A model generated the notes under the pieces. It had not been told where the DNA came from and made no database searches. It worked only from the letters and a program-made list of their open reading frames with translations. From positions 6,566,838 through 6,630,837 of the forward strand of contig NZ_CP037423.1 of assembly GCF_007754155.1 (NCBI RefSeq): a stretch of 64,000 nucleotides of DNA, read 5' to 3'. A program made the translations under genes and the position numbers. Positions 19,714 to 28,194 of the stretch are shown piece after piece (within the stretch, counting starts at the first letter, position 1; each line of letters begins with the position of its first letter). Origin of the DNA: Stieleria neptunia (lineage in GTDB: Bacteria > Planctomycetota > Planctomycetia > Pirellulales > Pirellulaceae).

Positions 19714-20901
19714 TTGGGCATCGGGAAGGTCGGGAATGTTCGGCGTCGACAGCCCCACGACTCGGCGCAGCACATCGCTGGCATCCAACGGGCTGACTCC
19801 ATCGACACCGGTCACGTCGCCCAACAGGACGGGGTCAATGTTGGGGTACAAGCGAGTCGACGCGGTGGTGCTGGTCGGGTTGGAGAACACGAACCCTGAA
19901 TCCAGATCCACTCCGACCCGGGCGATCAACCGAGCGTCTTCGGCATCGTAGCGTCGGTTTTGATTCACGTCGCCCGCGAACGCCACGACATGCAAGGCGT
20001 CGTCGCCGGTTGCATCCAAGCCCCCCGCGTTGACTTCGATCGATGTCATGCGGACGGATTGGCTGGTCCCATACGTCGCGTCTTCGGGGACGGTTGCGAT
20101 GATGTCGACCAGATCGGCGGCGCCGGCGTCCAACGGGGCGAGACTGAAGAAGGAGATAGTGGCGACGCCGGGGACGGTCAAATTGACATCGACTTGACTG
20201 TTGGCCGGAGCATCGCTGCCCAGTTGGACGCCGCTGATATCCAGCAACGTCGGATCGTATTCGATCGTCAACGTCAACGACGTGACCCCGTCGGCATCGC
20301 TCAATTGAATCGGCAATCCCGGCGGCAGATCCTCTCCGCTGCCGGCGGCCGGGACCTGGATCGTTTGCGTCGGGCCGCGCACGAAGTCTGGCAAGCTGAC
20401 GACGAGCGCCGGTCCGCTGGAGACGGTGAAGGTATCGACAAAGTCTCCGCCCGCCACGGAATCGTCGTCCCCGTCCAGCAATTCGCCGTCCGCCAGATCC
20501 GTGAACCCATCGGCCGCACTACGCAGCGTCACGGTGTAGGTGTCGGCCGCCAAGGGTCCGCCGCTAGCGATGAAAGTCACTGAAGTGCCGTCAAGGATCA
20601 ACGATCCCGCGACGTCTCCCGTATTCGCGCCGGTCAGGGTCACATCGGCGGCGCCCGCCAGGCCGTTTTCGGAGTCGTAGAGGTTGATGACTGAGGTGTC
20701 AATTTCTTCGCTCAGTTCCGCCACAAACCCGCTGGGCGTGGGGCTAAACGAAGCGATGGTGGCGGCCAACACACGTCGCGATTCCAGTGTTTCCAGTCGA
20801 CTTCGACGTCCGAATTGCTTCCGCGAGCGGTTGCGAGAATGCCGGGCGGACCAGTGGCGAGACGCGAGACGCGAGAAAAATCCCTTGGTGTGTTGACGCA
20901 T
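16123..20901 (-). CDS. Giant surface protein: cohesin-like, dockerin, 12 cadherin-like repeats
   Basis: This 1592-residue protein is built of several parts. A very basic start is followed by the planctomycete motif LETLESRRVLAA (36-47), which marks large exported proteins. A beta domain occupies about 48-165. A cohesin-like domain (about 165-305) contains SLTLTIEYDPTLLDISGV. A dockerin-type pair of Ca-binding loops follows (GDVNQNRRYDAEDARLI at 310-326; GDVTGVDGVSPLDASDVL near 361-378). From residue 397 to the end run twelve tandem repeats of about 100 residues with a cadherin-like pattern (VGTLxTTD, DTDNASFTI, SYSIRVRSTD, EQxFTISV). It is expected at the cell surface in adhesion or matrix assembly, with Ca-stiffened repeats. 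The ATG at 20901 is chosen because the motif normally lies within about 50 residues of the start. Confidence 0.85.
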   Translation of the reverse strand: MRQHTKGFFSRLASRHWSARHSRNRSRKQFGRRSRLETLESRRVLAATIASFSPTPSGFVAELSEEIDTSVINLYDSENGLAGAADVTLTGANTGDVAGSLILDGTSVTFIASGGPLAADTYTVTLRSAADGFTDLADGELLDGDDDSVAGGDFVDTFTVSSGPALVVSLPDFVRGPTQTIQVPAAGSGEDLPPGLPIQLSDADGVTSLTLTIEYDPTLLDISGVQLGSDAPANSQVDVNLTVPGVATISFFSLAPLDAGAADLVDIIATVPEDATYGTSQSVRMTSIEVNAGGLDATGDDALHVVAFAGDVNQNRRYDAEDARLIARVGVDLDSGFVFSNPTSTTASTRLYPNIDPVLLGDVTGVDGVSPLDASDVLRRVVGLSTPNIPDLPDAQAPTGISLSSDSIDDSVAVGTTVGTFTTSDPDSGDTHTYTLASGTGDTDNASFTINGNSLVTAQTFDASAQNSVTIRVRSTDSTGRFVERVLTLTIEHANAAPTALAIDSTTVDENVSSGTAVGTFSTTDADSGDTHTYSIVSIDGSTTSTAFTISADALLVGTALDFETKSSYSVVVRSTDAGGLSVDQTFTINVSDVNETPTALTLSNSTVGADAAVGTTVGTLATTDVDSGDTFSYSLVSGTGDDDNASFSISGDELQTAATLDFSSQTSYSVRVRTTDAGGETFEQVFTITQGDSAPSEVTLSSDTVAENSAAATVVGDLQTTDSNPSDSHTYTLVSGDGDDDNASFTISGGQLLTAESFDFESQDSYTIRVRSTDSTSLFVEQVLVISVTNVNEAATTISLSHSSVADGQPSGTAVGTLSSDDPDNADTLTYTLVSGTGDDDNASFTISDDQLTTAFAADQSTKSSYSIRVNVTDADGLSVENTFTISITNENVAPTAVALSNATIAEDAAVDSVVGTLTTTDANSSDVFVYTLVAGTGDTDNASFAIDGDTLTLNTALDFETQSSYSVRVRSTDPFGLFVEDVFTISVSDVNEAPDALTLDSTELTDGDPSGTSVGTLSVTDPDSGDSATYSLVAGDGDTDNASFTISGTELVTAFAADFFQQGSYSVRIQAEDAGGLVVEQTFTITVAEPNSAPSAISLSANTVAEDSAANTAIGTLSSTDANPSDSHTYTLVSGSGDTDNASFVISGDELQIADVADFETQSSYSIRVRSTDSAGLSTEETFVVNVTDVNEGPSTVSLSSSHVADGEASGTVVGVLSSDDPDASETLTYTLVSGTGGDDNAEFTINGDQLLTAFAADQSTKSSYSIRVHVQDADGLNAEQTFTISVTESNVAPTAIALSQTTVAENVAVGTVVGTLTTTDANASDTHSYQLVAGDGDSDNASFTIVDGVVQTAADLDFETQSAYSIRVRTTDNFGESFEQAVSISVSDVNETPENLGLSFSSVADDQPADTVIGDLFADDPDSGDTLTLSLVSGDGDTDNADFKIENNQLVITEAVDDAIQSLYSVRVRAEDSQGLFTEQVFSIDVTETNVAPSAVLLSNSTLTDGDPSGTVVGTLTATDSNSSDIHSFSLVAGSGDTDNASFTIDGDQLKSAVAIDSGSPSSFSIRVLALDRYGLTVEQVLTITVQSS

Positions 20902-21315
20902 ATTGACGTGAGACCTTGTCCGGGGAATGCCGGTGCAAAAAAGCGGTGTGGGGCAGTCCATCGCGGAAGATTCATCGCCGTCGAGAAATCCATTGGGCGG
21001 CGTTCGGCTATCAGGGCAGATTCGCCAACATGACGATCTGCCCGTGCCTGTCAGGCGGAATCGTCCGCCGGGATGTCACACCACAAGAAAAGTTTTTGGG
21101 CACAATTTGCGGAAGTGCAGGCCCGTCGCCCGCCTCGCACCGATACGCATCAAGTTAAGCGATCCGTTCATCAACAAAGTGATCGTCACCCTCCCTCTGG
21201 GAGAGTGACTTCTTTACGTGATGCCGATGCCCACCGCTTCGCTCGCCCTCCTGCCAGAAGGGTGACTTGAAAACCGCACGGCCTCTCGATTCGGTGAAAG
21301 GAGAGCCAGAATCAG
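20902..21315. other. Intergenic region upstream of the cadherin-repeat gene
   Basis: This 414-base gap holds the promoter of the giant surface gene. A hairpin with paired GTCAC/GTGAC and CTCC/GGAG segments at 21185-21209 probably ends transcripts of the nucleoside hydrolase gene, which reads towards it. No further gene is convincing. Confidence 0.4.
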
Positions 21316-22374
21316 TTAGTTCGACGGCGGTTGGCTGGTCAGGGCGACGAGCGCCTCGATGGCTCGGCCTTTTTGCCCCTCTCGCAGAATCAAATAACGG
21401 TCTCGACCGTCGTCGGCCGGCTGGAACGTCGTCAGCCCGTCTTTGTCGACCGTCACGTTTCCGGGCGGTGAAAGATCAAAGTAGTCCCGGTCCGGTCGCA
21501 CCGCATGCAACACCGACGTCAGGTCCCAAGTCGGACGATCATGCGGCGGGGGATTGTAGAGCACATAGGCTTCGGCGACCGGATGGTGATCGACATAGGC
21601 AAAGTCCTTTTCAATGCTCTCGTGCGGGTAGCGAAGATTCAAACCGATTTCGTATCCACTCCAGACGATCGGAACCGGCCAGTTTTCGGCCAAATACTTG
21701 GCACTTTCCAAATCCTTGACGACGTTGTACTCACGGTGATCGTACAGTTGACCCTGGTTGTTGGGGATCTTGGTGAAGGCGCCGGCCATCGCCGACAACA
21801 GACGCACCTTCTGCTTGACCAGATCCACGCCGGACAGCTTGCTGTGCTGGTCCGGGCCGCTGCGCAGCAGGTTTGCCAGGTTGGTTGAGAAACCGACTTG
21901 GGCGATCACCACGCTTTGATCCTCGGCTGCCGCCAACGTTTGCCGCAACAGGTCGACCGCGCCTAGGGCGTCCTCGCCGGAGCGGAGGTCGTGCTCGTAA
22001 CGCAATCGGCCGTCATCTTTTTGTTCGGCCAAGACGTTGAACCTGCCCTTTTCGGGGGTCACGCCACTGTCGCAAACCCCGATGGGAATTTCGCCGCGCC
22101 CATAAAACGTGTTGAGCGCGTCGGTGAAGGCGGCCGCCAACGGGTTGTCTTTGGTGATCGTGACGGCCAGCAATTCACACTCGCCACGCGACTGCAGCGA
22201 ATGGATCACGCCCACCGCCATCACGTCGTCGCAATCATTTCCGATATCGGTGTCAAAGATCAGTTGGACCGGACGCTCGAACTGTTGGGCCGACACGCTG
22301 GACATCGCGAGCAACGAAATCGAACCGAGCAGAAAGGGGGAAAGGCAGGTCAAAAGCGGTGGGAAGAATCTCAT
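21316..22374 (-). CDS. Secreted nucleoside hydrolase (IUNH family)
   Basis: The 352-residue protein has a signal peptide (about 1-29, ending VSAQQ) and the family signature IFDTDIGNDCDDVMAV (39-54), whose Asp cluster binds Ca and the ribose. Family members hydrolyse ribonucleosides to base and ribose. The segment HREYNVVKDLESAKYLAENW matches the C-terminal N-x-x-x-D region of this fold, and DRPTWDLTSVL carries the last conserved Asp. A periplasmic location suggests scavenging of extracellular nucleosides. Substrate preference cannot be read from the sequence. It is transcribed towards the cadherin-repeat gene in the same direction and is divergent from panE. Confidence 0.85.
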   Translation of the reverse strand: MRFFPPLLTCLSPFLLGSISLLAMSSVSAQQFERPVQLIFDTDIGNDCDDVMAVGVIHSLQSRGECELLAVTITKDNPLAAAFTDALNTFYGRGEIPIGVCDSGVTPEKGRFNVLAEQKDDGRLRYEHDLRSGEDALGAVDLLRQTLAAAEDQSVVIAQVGFSTNLANLLRSGPDQHSKLSGVDLVKQKVRLLSAMAGAFTKIPNNQGQLYDHREYNVVKDLESAKYLAENWPVPIVWSGYEIGLNLRYPHESIEKDFAYVDHHPVAEAYVLYNPPPHDRPTWDLTSVLHAVRPDRDYFDLSPPGNVTVDKDGLTTFQPADDGRDRYLILREGQKGRAIEALVALTSQPPSN

Positions 22375-22639
22375 GAGGTGTCATCGTAAGGTGGGAGAAA
22401 ATACAGCAGCACAAACGTTTGTGCCAAATTGTAGCCCCGACCGACTCGGCTTTGCCAGTACGCGTCGGCTGAACTCGACGACCGCTGACGTGAGACACGG
22501 GCGACGCCCCGGAAGGGCCATCGTACATCGGAAAAGCGATCGTCTTAAGCTGGACGGTCTCTCAAATCGACAAACCGCCCCGAGTTTCGTAAGTTGAGCC
22601 CGCCGAGTCAGTTGCGATCCCACTCCCCCACCCATCACG

Positions 22640-23587
22640 ATGATCAAACAAAGCTATGCGATTCTCGGGTCCGGCGCCGTCGGAGGCCTGTACGGTGCGA
22701 TGCTTGCCCGGGCCGGGCACGACGTTCACTTTCTGTTGCACTCCGACTACGAGCATGTCCGCCGACACGGATGGAACATCGAAAGCCACTGGGGCGATTT
22801 TGATTTGCCCACGGTCAACGCACACGCGTCGATCGACACCGTACCGGCCTGTGACGTCACGTTGGTCGGTTTAAAGACCGTCAACAACCATCTGCTGCCA
22901 TCACTGCTTGCCAAGCCGACCTCGCAAGGCGGCGTGGCCTTGATCTTGCAAAACGGACTCGGCGTCGAACGCGACGTCGCGGAACTTCTGGGCGACCAAC
23001 GCGTCTTCGGCGGTTGCTGTTTTCTGTGCAGCAACAAAGTCGGACCGGGGCACATCCGCCACATCGACTACGGACGCATCGTCTTCGGCCCCTATCAAAA
23101 CTCCCCGGAGACGTTGTCCAAGGCCGAACAGATTTGTGGCGAGATGACTGCGGCGGGCATCGAAGTTCAAACCTCGGACGATCTGAACATGGTGCGTTGG
23201 CGAAAGTTGATGTGGAACATCCCCTTCAACGGGCTGTCGGTGGCGTTGGATGCATCGACCGACAAATTGATCGGCAACGAGACGTCGGTCCAATTGATCC
23301 GCGACATCATCACCGAAGTCCATCGGGCGGCGATCGCCTGCGGTGCGTCGATCGATTCGACGTGGATCGAAAAGACGATCGACCACACGCGAACGATGAA
23401 GCCCTATGATAGCAGCATGCGTCTGGACTACCTGGCGGGGCGAACAATGGAGCTGCAGCGGATTCTCAAGACGCCGATCGACACGGCCAACGCCGCGGGC
23501 GTTGCGATGCCTAAGGTTGAGATGCTCTACCAGATGCTGAGTTTCATGGAGTCGGCGCGGCAAGCCGACGACCATTCCGAAGCGTAA
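22640..23587 (+). CDS. panE: 2-dehydropantoate 2-reductase family protein
   Basis: Ketopantoate reductase makes D-pantoate with NADPH for coenzyme A synthesis. The 315-residue length is typical. A dinucleotide-binding motif, ILGSGAVGGLYGAML (8-22), opens the protein. VGLKTVNN and LQNGLGVE are the conserved N-domain segments, and MVRWRKLMWNIPFNGLSVA carries the catalytic Lys and Asn of the helical C domain. No other pantothenate genes are nearby, and the PanE/ApbA family includes members with other substrates, so the physiological substrate is inferred. It is divergent from the nucleoside hydrolase gene. Confidence 0.85.
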   Translation: MIKQSYAILGSGAVGGLYGAMLARAGHDVHFLLHSDYEHVRRHGWNIESHWGDFDLPTVNAHASIDTVPACDVTLVGLKTVNNHLLPSLLAKPTSQGGVALILQNGLGVERDVAELLGDQRVFGGCCFLCSNKVGPGHIRHIDYGRIVFGPYQNSPETLSKAEQICGEMTAAGIEVQTSDDLNMVRWRKLMWNIPFNGLSVALDASTDKLIGNETSVQLIRDIITEVHRAAIACGASIDSTWIEKTIDHTRTMKPYDSSMRLDYLAGRTMELQRILKTPIDTANAAGVAMPKVEMLYQMLSFMESARQADDHSEA

Positions 23588-23616
23588 AAGGCTTTGCGGA
23601 TAACGATCGTGACCAA

Positions 23617-23656
23617 CAAAAAAACGCACGGCCTTCCCCCCGAAAGGCCGTGCGTT
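23617..23656 (-). terminator. Terminator after the SdrD/DUF11-repeat gene
   Basis: A 13-bp perfect stem (AACGCACGGCCTT with AAGGCCGTGCGTT) has a seven-A tract on its left, which reads as a T-tract for minus-strand transcripts. It fits a rho-independent terminator for the long surface-protein gene. The same hairpin may also slow plus-strand transcripts from panE. Confidence 0.8.
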
Positions 23657-23783
23657 GGCAGCTTCCTCGCCAATGCGTGAGACTGTCGTGTCGACGCGGT
23701 GGATTCGATCGTCGATCAGCATTTCGCTACATCACCGGCTCCGGCGAAGTGCGAGACGAAGAATCATTCCGCGGGGACAATCA

Positions 23784-26700
23784 TCACGAGGACGCGAGGA
23801 AGCGTCGTTTCGATAGCACTTGTGCTCGTTCTCCAAAGTTAAAGTCGGTGGCGTCTTCATCGATTCCGAGTTCCAGATCGGTGAAGACATCGTCGACGAC
23901 GGTGGCGGTCGCTCCGCTGCCGACGGTGTTCTGGCCGGTCAAGAAATCATCCGGCTGAACCTCTTCGACTTGATAGGTTCCCGCCCCAAGTTGCGTGAAT
24001 TCGTAATCGCCGTTTGCGTCGGTCAACACGGTGCGTTCTGCGATCGCGTCGCCCGAGCTGTCGGTTCCGGTCAGCCGAATCTGGACACCCTCGATGCCGA
24101 CTTCATCGGCATCACGAACGCCGTCATTGTCCCGATCAAAGTAGACCGAACCGCTGATCGACCGAATCATCGGGTCGACCTCCGTCGTTGCTGAATCGGT
24201 ATTGTTGGTATCGTCCGATTCATTCGTCGTCGTTGATACAACCACGACGTTTTGCAGATTTCCACTCGCCGTGTCATCGACCGTCGCATTGATGGTGAAG
24301 CTGAACGACGCACCGGGCGCGAGATCACCGGCGTCGACGGTCACGACGCCATTGGTCTCCGACAACGCATTGCTGTCTTGGTCGGTACCGCTGACGAAGG
24401 TGACGCCGGTGGGAAGCGTGTCGGTTGCGACCGAGCCGAACGCTGTCGACACGCCGTCGTTGGTCACCGTGACGGTGTAAACCAGGGTGTCTCCGGCTTG
24501 CACGATGTCATCATCGACCGTTTTCTCGACCGTCAAATCAGCCTGCGGCGTCGCGGTGATCTCGGCAGTTGCCGTGTTATTGGTCGTGTCCGTCTCGCCC
24601 GTGTCGGCGGTGACGCTGGCAGTATTGGTCACCGTCCCGCTGGTGTCGACGCCGACGGTAAAGACCAACGTCGCCGTCAAGGTCTCGTTTTCGTCCAGCG
24701 AGACCGCGGGGAAGGTCACGGTGCTGCCCGACAGCGATGCCGCTTGCCCGCCGATGGAGCCGCTGACAAAGGTCAATCCGGCCGGCACGTCATCGGTCAG
24801 GACCACGTTGGTGGCGGTACTGGGGCCGGAATTGGTCACGTCAATCGTGTAGGTCACGTTGCTACCCGGATCCGGCGTCGTGTCTCCGGCGGACTTGGTC
24901 AGCGTCACGTCGAATTGCGGCGTCACGTCCGTCGTCGCCGTGTCGCTGTTGTTGGTGGTGTCCGTTTCCGCACCGGCCACGGTGATGCTGCCGGTGTTGA
25001 CGATCGATCCCGTGGCATCGTCATTGACCGACGCGGTGACGGTGAACGTTCGCGTCTCCCCGACGGGAATCGGGTCGTGCACGACGGTCACGGTCTGCTG
25101 CGCCGTGTCGAACCCGGACGAGGTGGCATCGGGCGCGTCGATGGTCAACCCGGTCAATCCGGCCGGCAGCGTATCGGTGAAGGTGACTTCGCCGGAATCG
25201 CTGACGCTGTCGGTGTCGTGGGAGATCGTGAACGTGTAGGTCAACGTATCCTGCCCGGGAACCGCGGTCGCGGCATCGACAACCTTGGTCATCACCAAAT
25301 CGGTGTCGACGGTGATCGCCACGTCCACGTCGTCACTGTCGTTCGTTGCGTCGGTGTCGACATCGGTGGTCGTGATATCGGCTTGGTTGTTCAACGTGCC
25401 CGTGGCGGAACTGGCAATGTCGACGACGAAGGTAAACGTTTCGGTTTGACCGCTGGTCAGCGTGCCGACATCAAACGTTAGGATCTGGCCGTTCTCGGTG
25501 ACCGTCACTCCCGATGTTCCGGCATCAAAGCTATCGAAGGTCAAACGGGCATCCAGCGTGTCAACGACCTCGACGCCTCGGGCGACGCCCGGGCCGTTGT
25601 TGGTGACTTCGACCGTGTAAGTCAACTGCTCGCCGGCAACCGCGGTCCCCGTCGTGGTTTTGGTGACTGCGACATCCACGTTGCGGACTACCGGCGTGGT
25701 TTCGGTCGCGCTGTTGTTGGACGGATCGGAATCGGTGTCGGGCGATCCGGCGACGGTGGCGGTATTGTCAAGCGTGTCACCGGCGTCAGCGGCGACCAGC
25801 ACGACGACATCGATAACCGCTGTCGCGGAGGCGGCCAGATCATCGATGCTGATCGACAGGCTGCCGCTACCCGCGGGATTTTCGGTCACCGTGCCGCTGC
25901 CGGTGGTGAACGTGGCACTGACGAAGGACAGGTCGGCCGGCAGATCATCCGTTGCCGTGATTCCGGTCGCGGTATCCGGACCGTTGTTCGTCACCGTGAT
26001 GGTGTAGGTGAACTGTTCCCCGGCGACGACCGATCCCGTTGTGTTGTCGGACTTGGTGATGGCCAGGTCGGTGGTGACCAACGTGGCCACGGCATCATCG
26101 GAGTTGTTGGTGTCGTTGGTTTCGACCTGATCGCCGCTGATCGTCGCGGTGTTGGTCAAGTCCGCGGTTTGCCCGTTGTCGATGTCGACGGCGATTCGAA
26201 TCGTGTCGTTCGCTCCGGCTGCCAGTGTGCCGATCGCGACGCTCACGTTCTGGCCGTTGATCGTCGGCGTGTAGCTTCCGAAGTTGGAATTGGCCTGATT
26301 GATGGTCATGCCCGCAGGGATCACGTCGTCAATCACGACGGTGGTGGCATCGAGGGGCCCGTCGTTTTGGAAGGCGATGTCGAAGAACGCCTCGCCACCG
26401 CTTTGCAGCGTCGACGCGGCGGAATCGAGGGTTTTGGTGATCACCAGATCGATCGTCGGAACGACACCGAAGTCCACCGACAAGTTGGTGCTGGAATCGG
26501 AATCGCCGTCATCGGTGGGCTCGGCCCCGGCGACCAAGGTGATTTCGCCGGTGACGATTCCGACGCCCGCGACCAGGGTTCCGTTGTCGTCGTCACTGAC
26601 GTCGTCATCCGGATCCGCCGCCGGGTCGTTTCCGGTGCTGGAGACGTGACCGAACAAGGATTGCCCGGCCCCCAATTCGGACTCGGGGATGACCACGACA

Positions 26701-28022
26701 TAGTTGCCGGCGGAGAGCTGGGCAAAGGAGTAGTCGCCGTTGCCGTCAGTCACTGTGGTTGCCACTGCGGCCTGCGTGCTCGGGTCGATCGCGCCACCGC
26801 CGACGGGTTCGGCGTAGAGATCGACGGTGACTCCGGAGACTCCGGTTTCGCCGCCGTCGAGTTCACCGTCGTTGGTGTCCGCTCCACCGCCAAAATCGGA
26901 GAAGACGGTACCGCCGAGAGTCAGCAGTTGCGTGTTTTGCAGGTTGCTGGTGACCGGGGCCGGGCCGCGCGATTCGACAACCGAAAAGAAGATGTCGTTA
27001 TCGGCGTTGGTGATGGCGGCTTGAGCGCGGATCGCGATGATGTCGTTGAAATCGGCCGGTGCGCTGAATCCGGGTTCGGTCGCGATGATTCCCCAACCGG
27101 CATCGTCGAATTCGACAAAGATGGACTGCAGCGTCGCGTTCTGCTGAATCGGAATGGTGATCTCCGACCCTGCGGTTGCCGACGTGATGACGGTCACGAT
27201 CATCGATTCCGCTTGGTTGGCCCCACGACCGACGATTTCGATCCCGGTGTTGGTGGGGACGGCTCCACCGGCCGTTCCGCCTGCCAACGACGAGGCCGGT
27301 GAAAACCCGGGCGGCACGGTCAATCCGAAGGCTCCATCGTCTCCGTCGTATTCGACCGTCACTTCGCTCGTCGCCCCGCCACCGGTGCTCAGACTCATCA
27401 GTTGGTTGGCCGTATCGACTTGGAACGTCGTATTGCCGGCAGCACCGGTGTGGGTCAGTTGGGCGTCGCGATGTTCACCCAAGGCGTTCCCCGCGGCGAC
27501 CGTTTGATTGACCGTCTGGGTAGCGACGGCTGTCGCGATTTGCGCACCGCTGGTGAAATCGTCGATCGTCACGATGGTTTCGCCATCGGCGTCATCGGCG
27601 GTGATTTCGACCAGTTGAGCCGATGGCTCGTCGACATCACCGGGCGCCGCGCCCTGGAGCACAAAGTAGGTATCGACCGACAGGTCATCAAAGCGATACT
27701 GCCCCGGGACAGGGTCCGCATTCGTGTCGGTCGTCACGGTGTCGACCAACACGTCGGTTCCGGCATCGTACGTGTCGTTCGCGTTGGTGTCGCGATAGAG
27801 CTCGACCGTCACGCCTTCCAAACGTGGGTCATCGCCGGTCAGACCGTCACCGGTCAGGTCGGTAAACGCGACACCGGAGATTGCACCGATATCGGCGGCC
27901 AGCAATTGGCGTTTGACCAATGACTCGTGCCGCAACACGCGACGACGCTTGTTGCTTCTTGTTTCGGTATCTGAACGATGCTTGCGACGCACCAGTCGCT
28001 GAATCATTCGTTGCCAGACCAT
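23784..28022 (-). CDS. Giant surface protein with SdrD B-like and six DUF11 repeats
   Basis: This 1412-residue protein starts with a strongly basic region and the export-associated motif LVKRQLLAAD (35-44). An SdrD B-like domain follows (IGAISGVAFTDLTGDGLTG), then a beta-rich segment of about 250 residues and a second SdrD B-like domain (LGGTVFSDFGGG). Six DUF11 repeats of about 120-130 residues come next, recognisable by DLxxTKS...YTITVTNNGP..A..V...D.LP. A third SdrD B domain (SISGSVYFDRDNDGVRDADE) closes it, and the protein ends in the basic tail SKRRFLASS. These domains form Ca-binding surface stalks, so a role in adhesion or sheath is likely. Its start ATG is preceded by AGGA. It lies 172 bases downstream of the second BBP7 gene on the same strand. 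Confidence 0.85.
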   Translation of the reverse strand: MVWQRMIQRLVRRKHRSDTETRSNKRRRVLRHESLVKRQLLAADIGAISGVAFTDLTGDGLTGDDPRLEGVTVELYRDTNANDTYDAGTDVLVDTVTTDTNADPVPGQYRFDDLSVDTYFVLQGAAPGDVDEPSAQLVEITADDADGETIVTIDDFTSGAQIATAVATQTVNQTVAAGNALGEHRDAQLTHTGAAGNTTFQVDTANQLMSLSTGGGATSEVTVEYDGDDGAFGLTVPPGFSPASSLAGGTAGGAVPTNTGIEIVGRGANQAESMIVTVITSATAGSEITIPIQQNATLQSIFVEFDDAGWGIIATEPGFSAPADFNDIIAIRAQAAITNADNDIFFSVVESRGPAPVTSNLQNTQLLTLGGTVFSDFGGGADTNDGELDGGETGVSGVTVDLYAEPVGGGAIDPSTQAAVATTVTDGNGDYSFAQLSAGNYVVVIPESELGAGQSLFGHVSSTGNDPAADPDDDVSDDDNGTLVAGVGIVTGEITLVAGAEPTDDGDSDSSTNLSVDFGVVPTIDLVITKTLDSAASTLQSGGEAFFDIAFQNDGPLDATTVVIDDVIPAGMTINQANSNFGSYTPTINGQNVSVAIGTLAAGANDTIRIAVDIDNGQTADLTNTATISGDQVETNDTNNSDDAVATLVTTDLAITKSDNTTGSVVAGEQFTYTITVTNNGPDTATGITATDDLPADLSFVSATFTTGSGTVTENPAGSGSLSISIDDLAASATAVIDVVVLVAADAGDTLDNTATVAGSPDTDSDPSNNSATETTPVVRNVDVAVTKTTTGTAVAGEQLTYTVEVTNNGPGVARGVEVVDTLDARLTFDSFDAGTSGVTVTENGQILTFDVGTLTSGQTETFTFVVDIASSATGTLNNQADITTTDVDTDATNDSDDVDVAITVDTDLVMTKVVDAATAVPGQDTLTYTFTISHDTDSVSDSGEVTFTDTLPAGLTGLTIDAPDATSSGFDTAQQTVTVVHDPIPVGETRTFTVTASVNDDATGSIVNTGSITVAGAETDTTNNSDTATTDVTPQFDVTLTKSAGDTTPDPGSNVTYTIDVTNSGPSTATNVVLTDDVPAGLTFVSGSIGGQAASLSGSTVTFPAVSLDENETLTATLVFTVGVDTSGTVTNTASVTADTGETDTTNNTATAEITATPQADLTVEKTVDDDIVQAGDTLVYTVTVTNDGVSTAFGSVATDTLPTGVTFVSGTDQDSNALSETNGVVTVDAGDLAPGASFSFTINATVDDTASGNLQNVVVVSTTTNESDDTNNTDSATTEVDPMIRSISGSVYFDRDNDGVRDADEVGIEGVQIRLTGTDSSGDAIAERTVLTDANGDYEFTQLGAGTYQVEEVQPDDFLTGQNTVGSGATATVVDDVFTDLELGIDEDATDFNFGERAQVLSKRRFLASS

Positions 28023-28194
28023 GGGAACGTTCCTGTAATCGGGTGATCCGAACGCCGATCATCACGATGCGTGGATCGTGACCGCTGCACTGCCTGATTG
28101 CGATCGGCGTTCAATTGTTCGGGGGGAGACCAGTCTCAATCGCTGCTATCGGCCCCGGGCGGAGAAGAATTCACCCAGCTGCAGGTTTTAACGA

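Noticed and set aside
24252..27302. Long open frames on the plus strand opposite the SdrD/DUF11 gene (up to 409 codons)
   Set aside because: They are antisense to a well-supported repeat gene and mirror its repeat pattern. High GC and codon bias leave such frames open.
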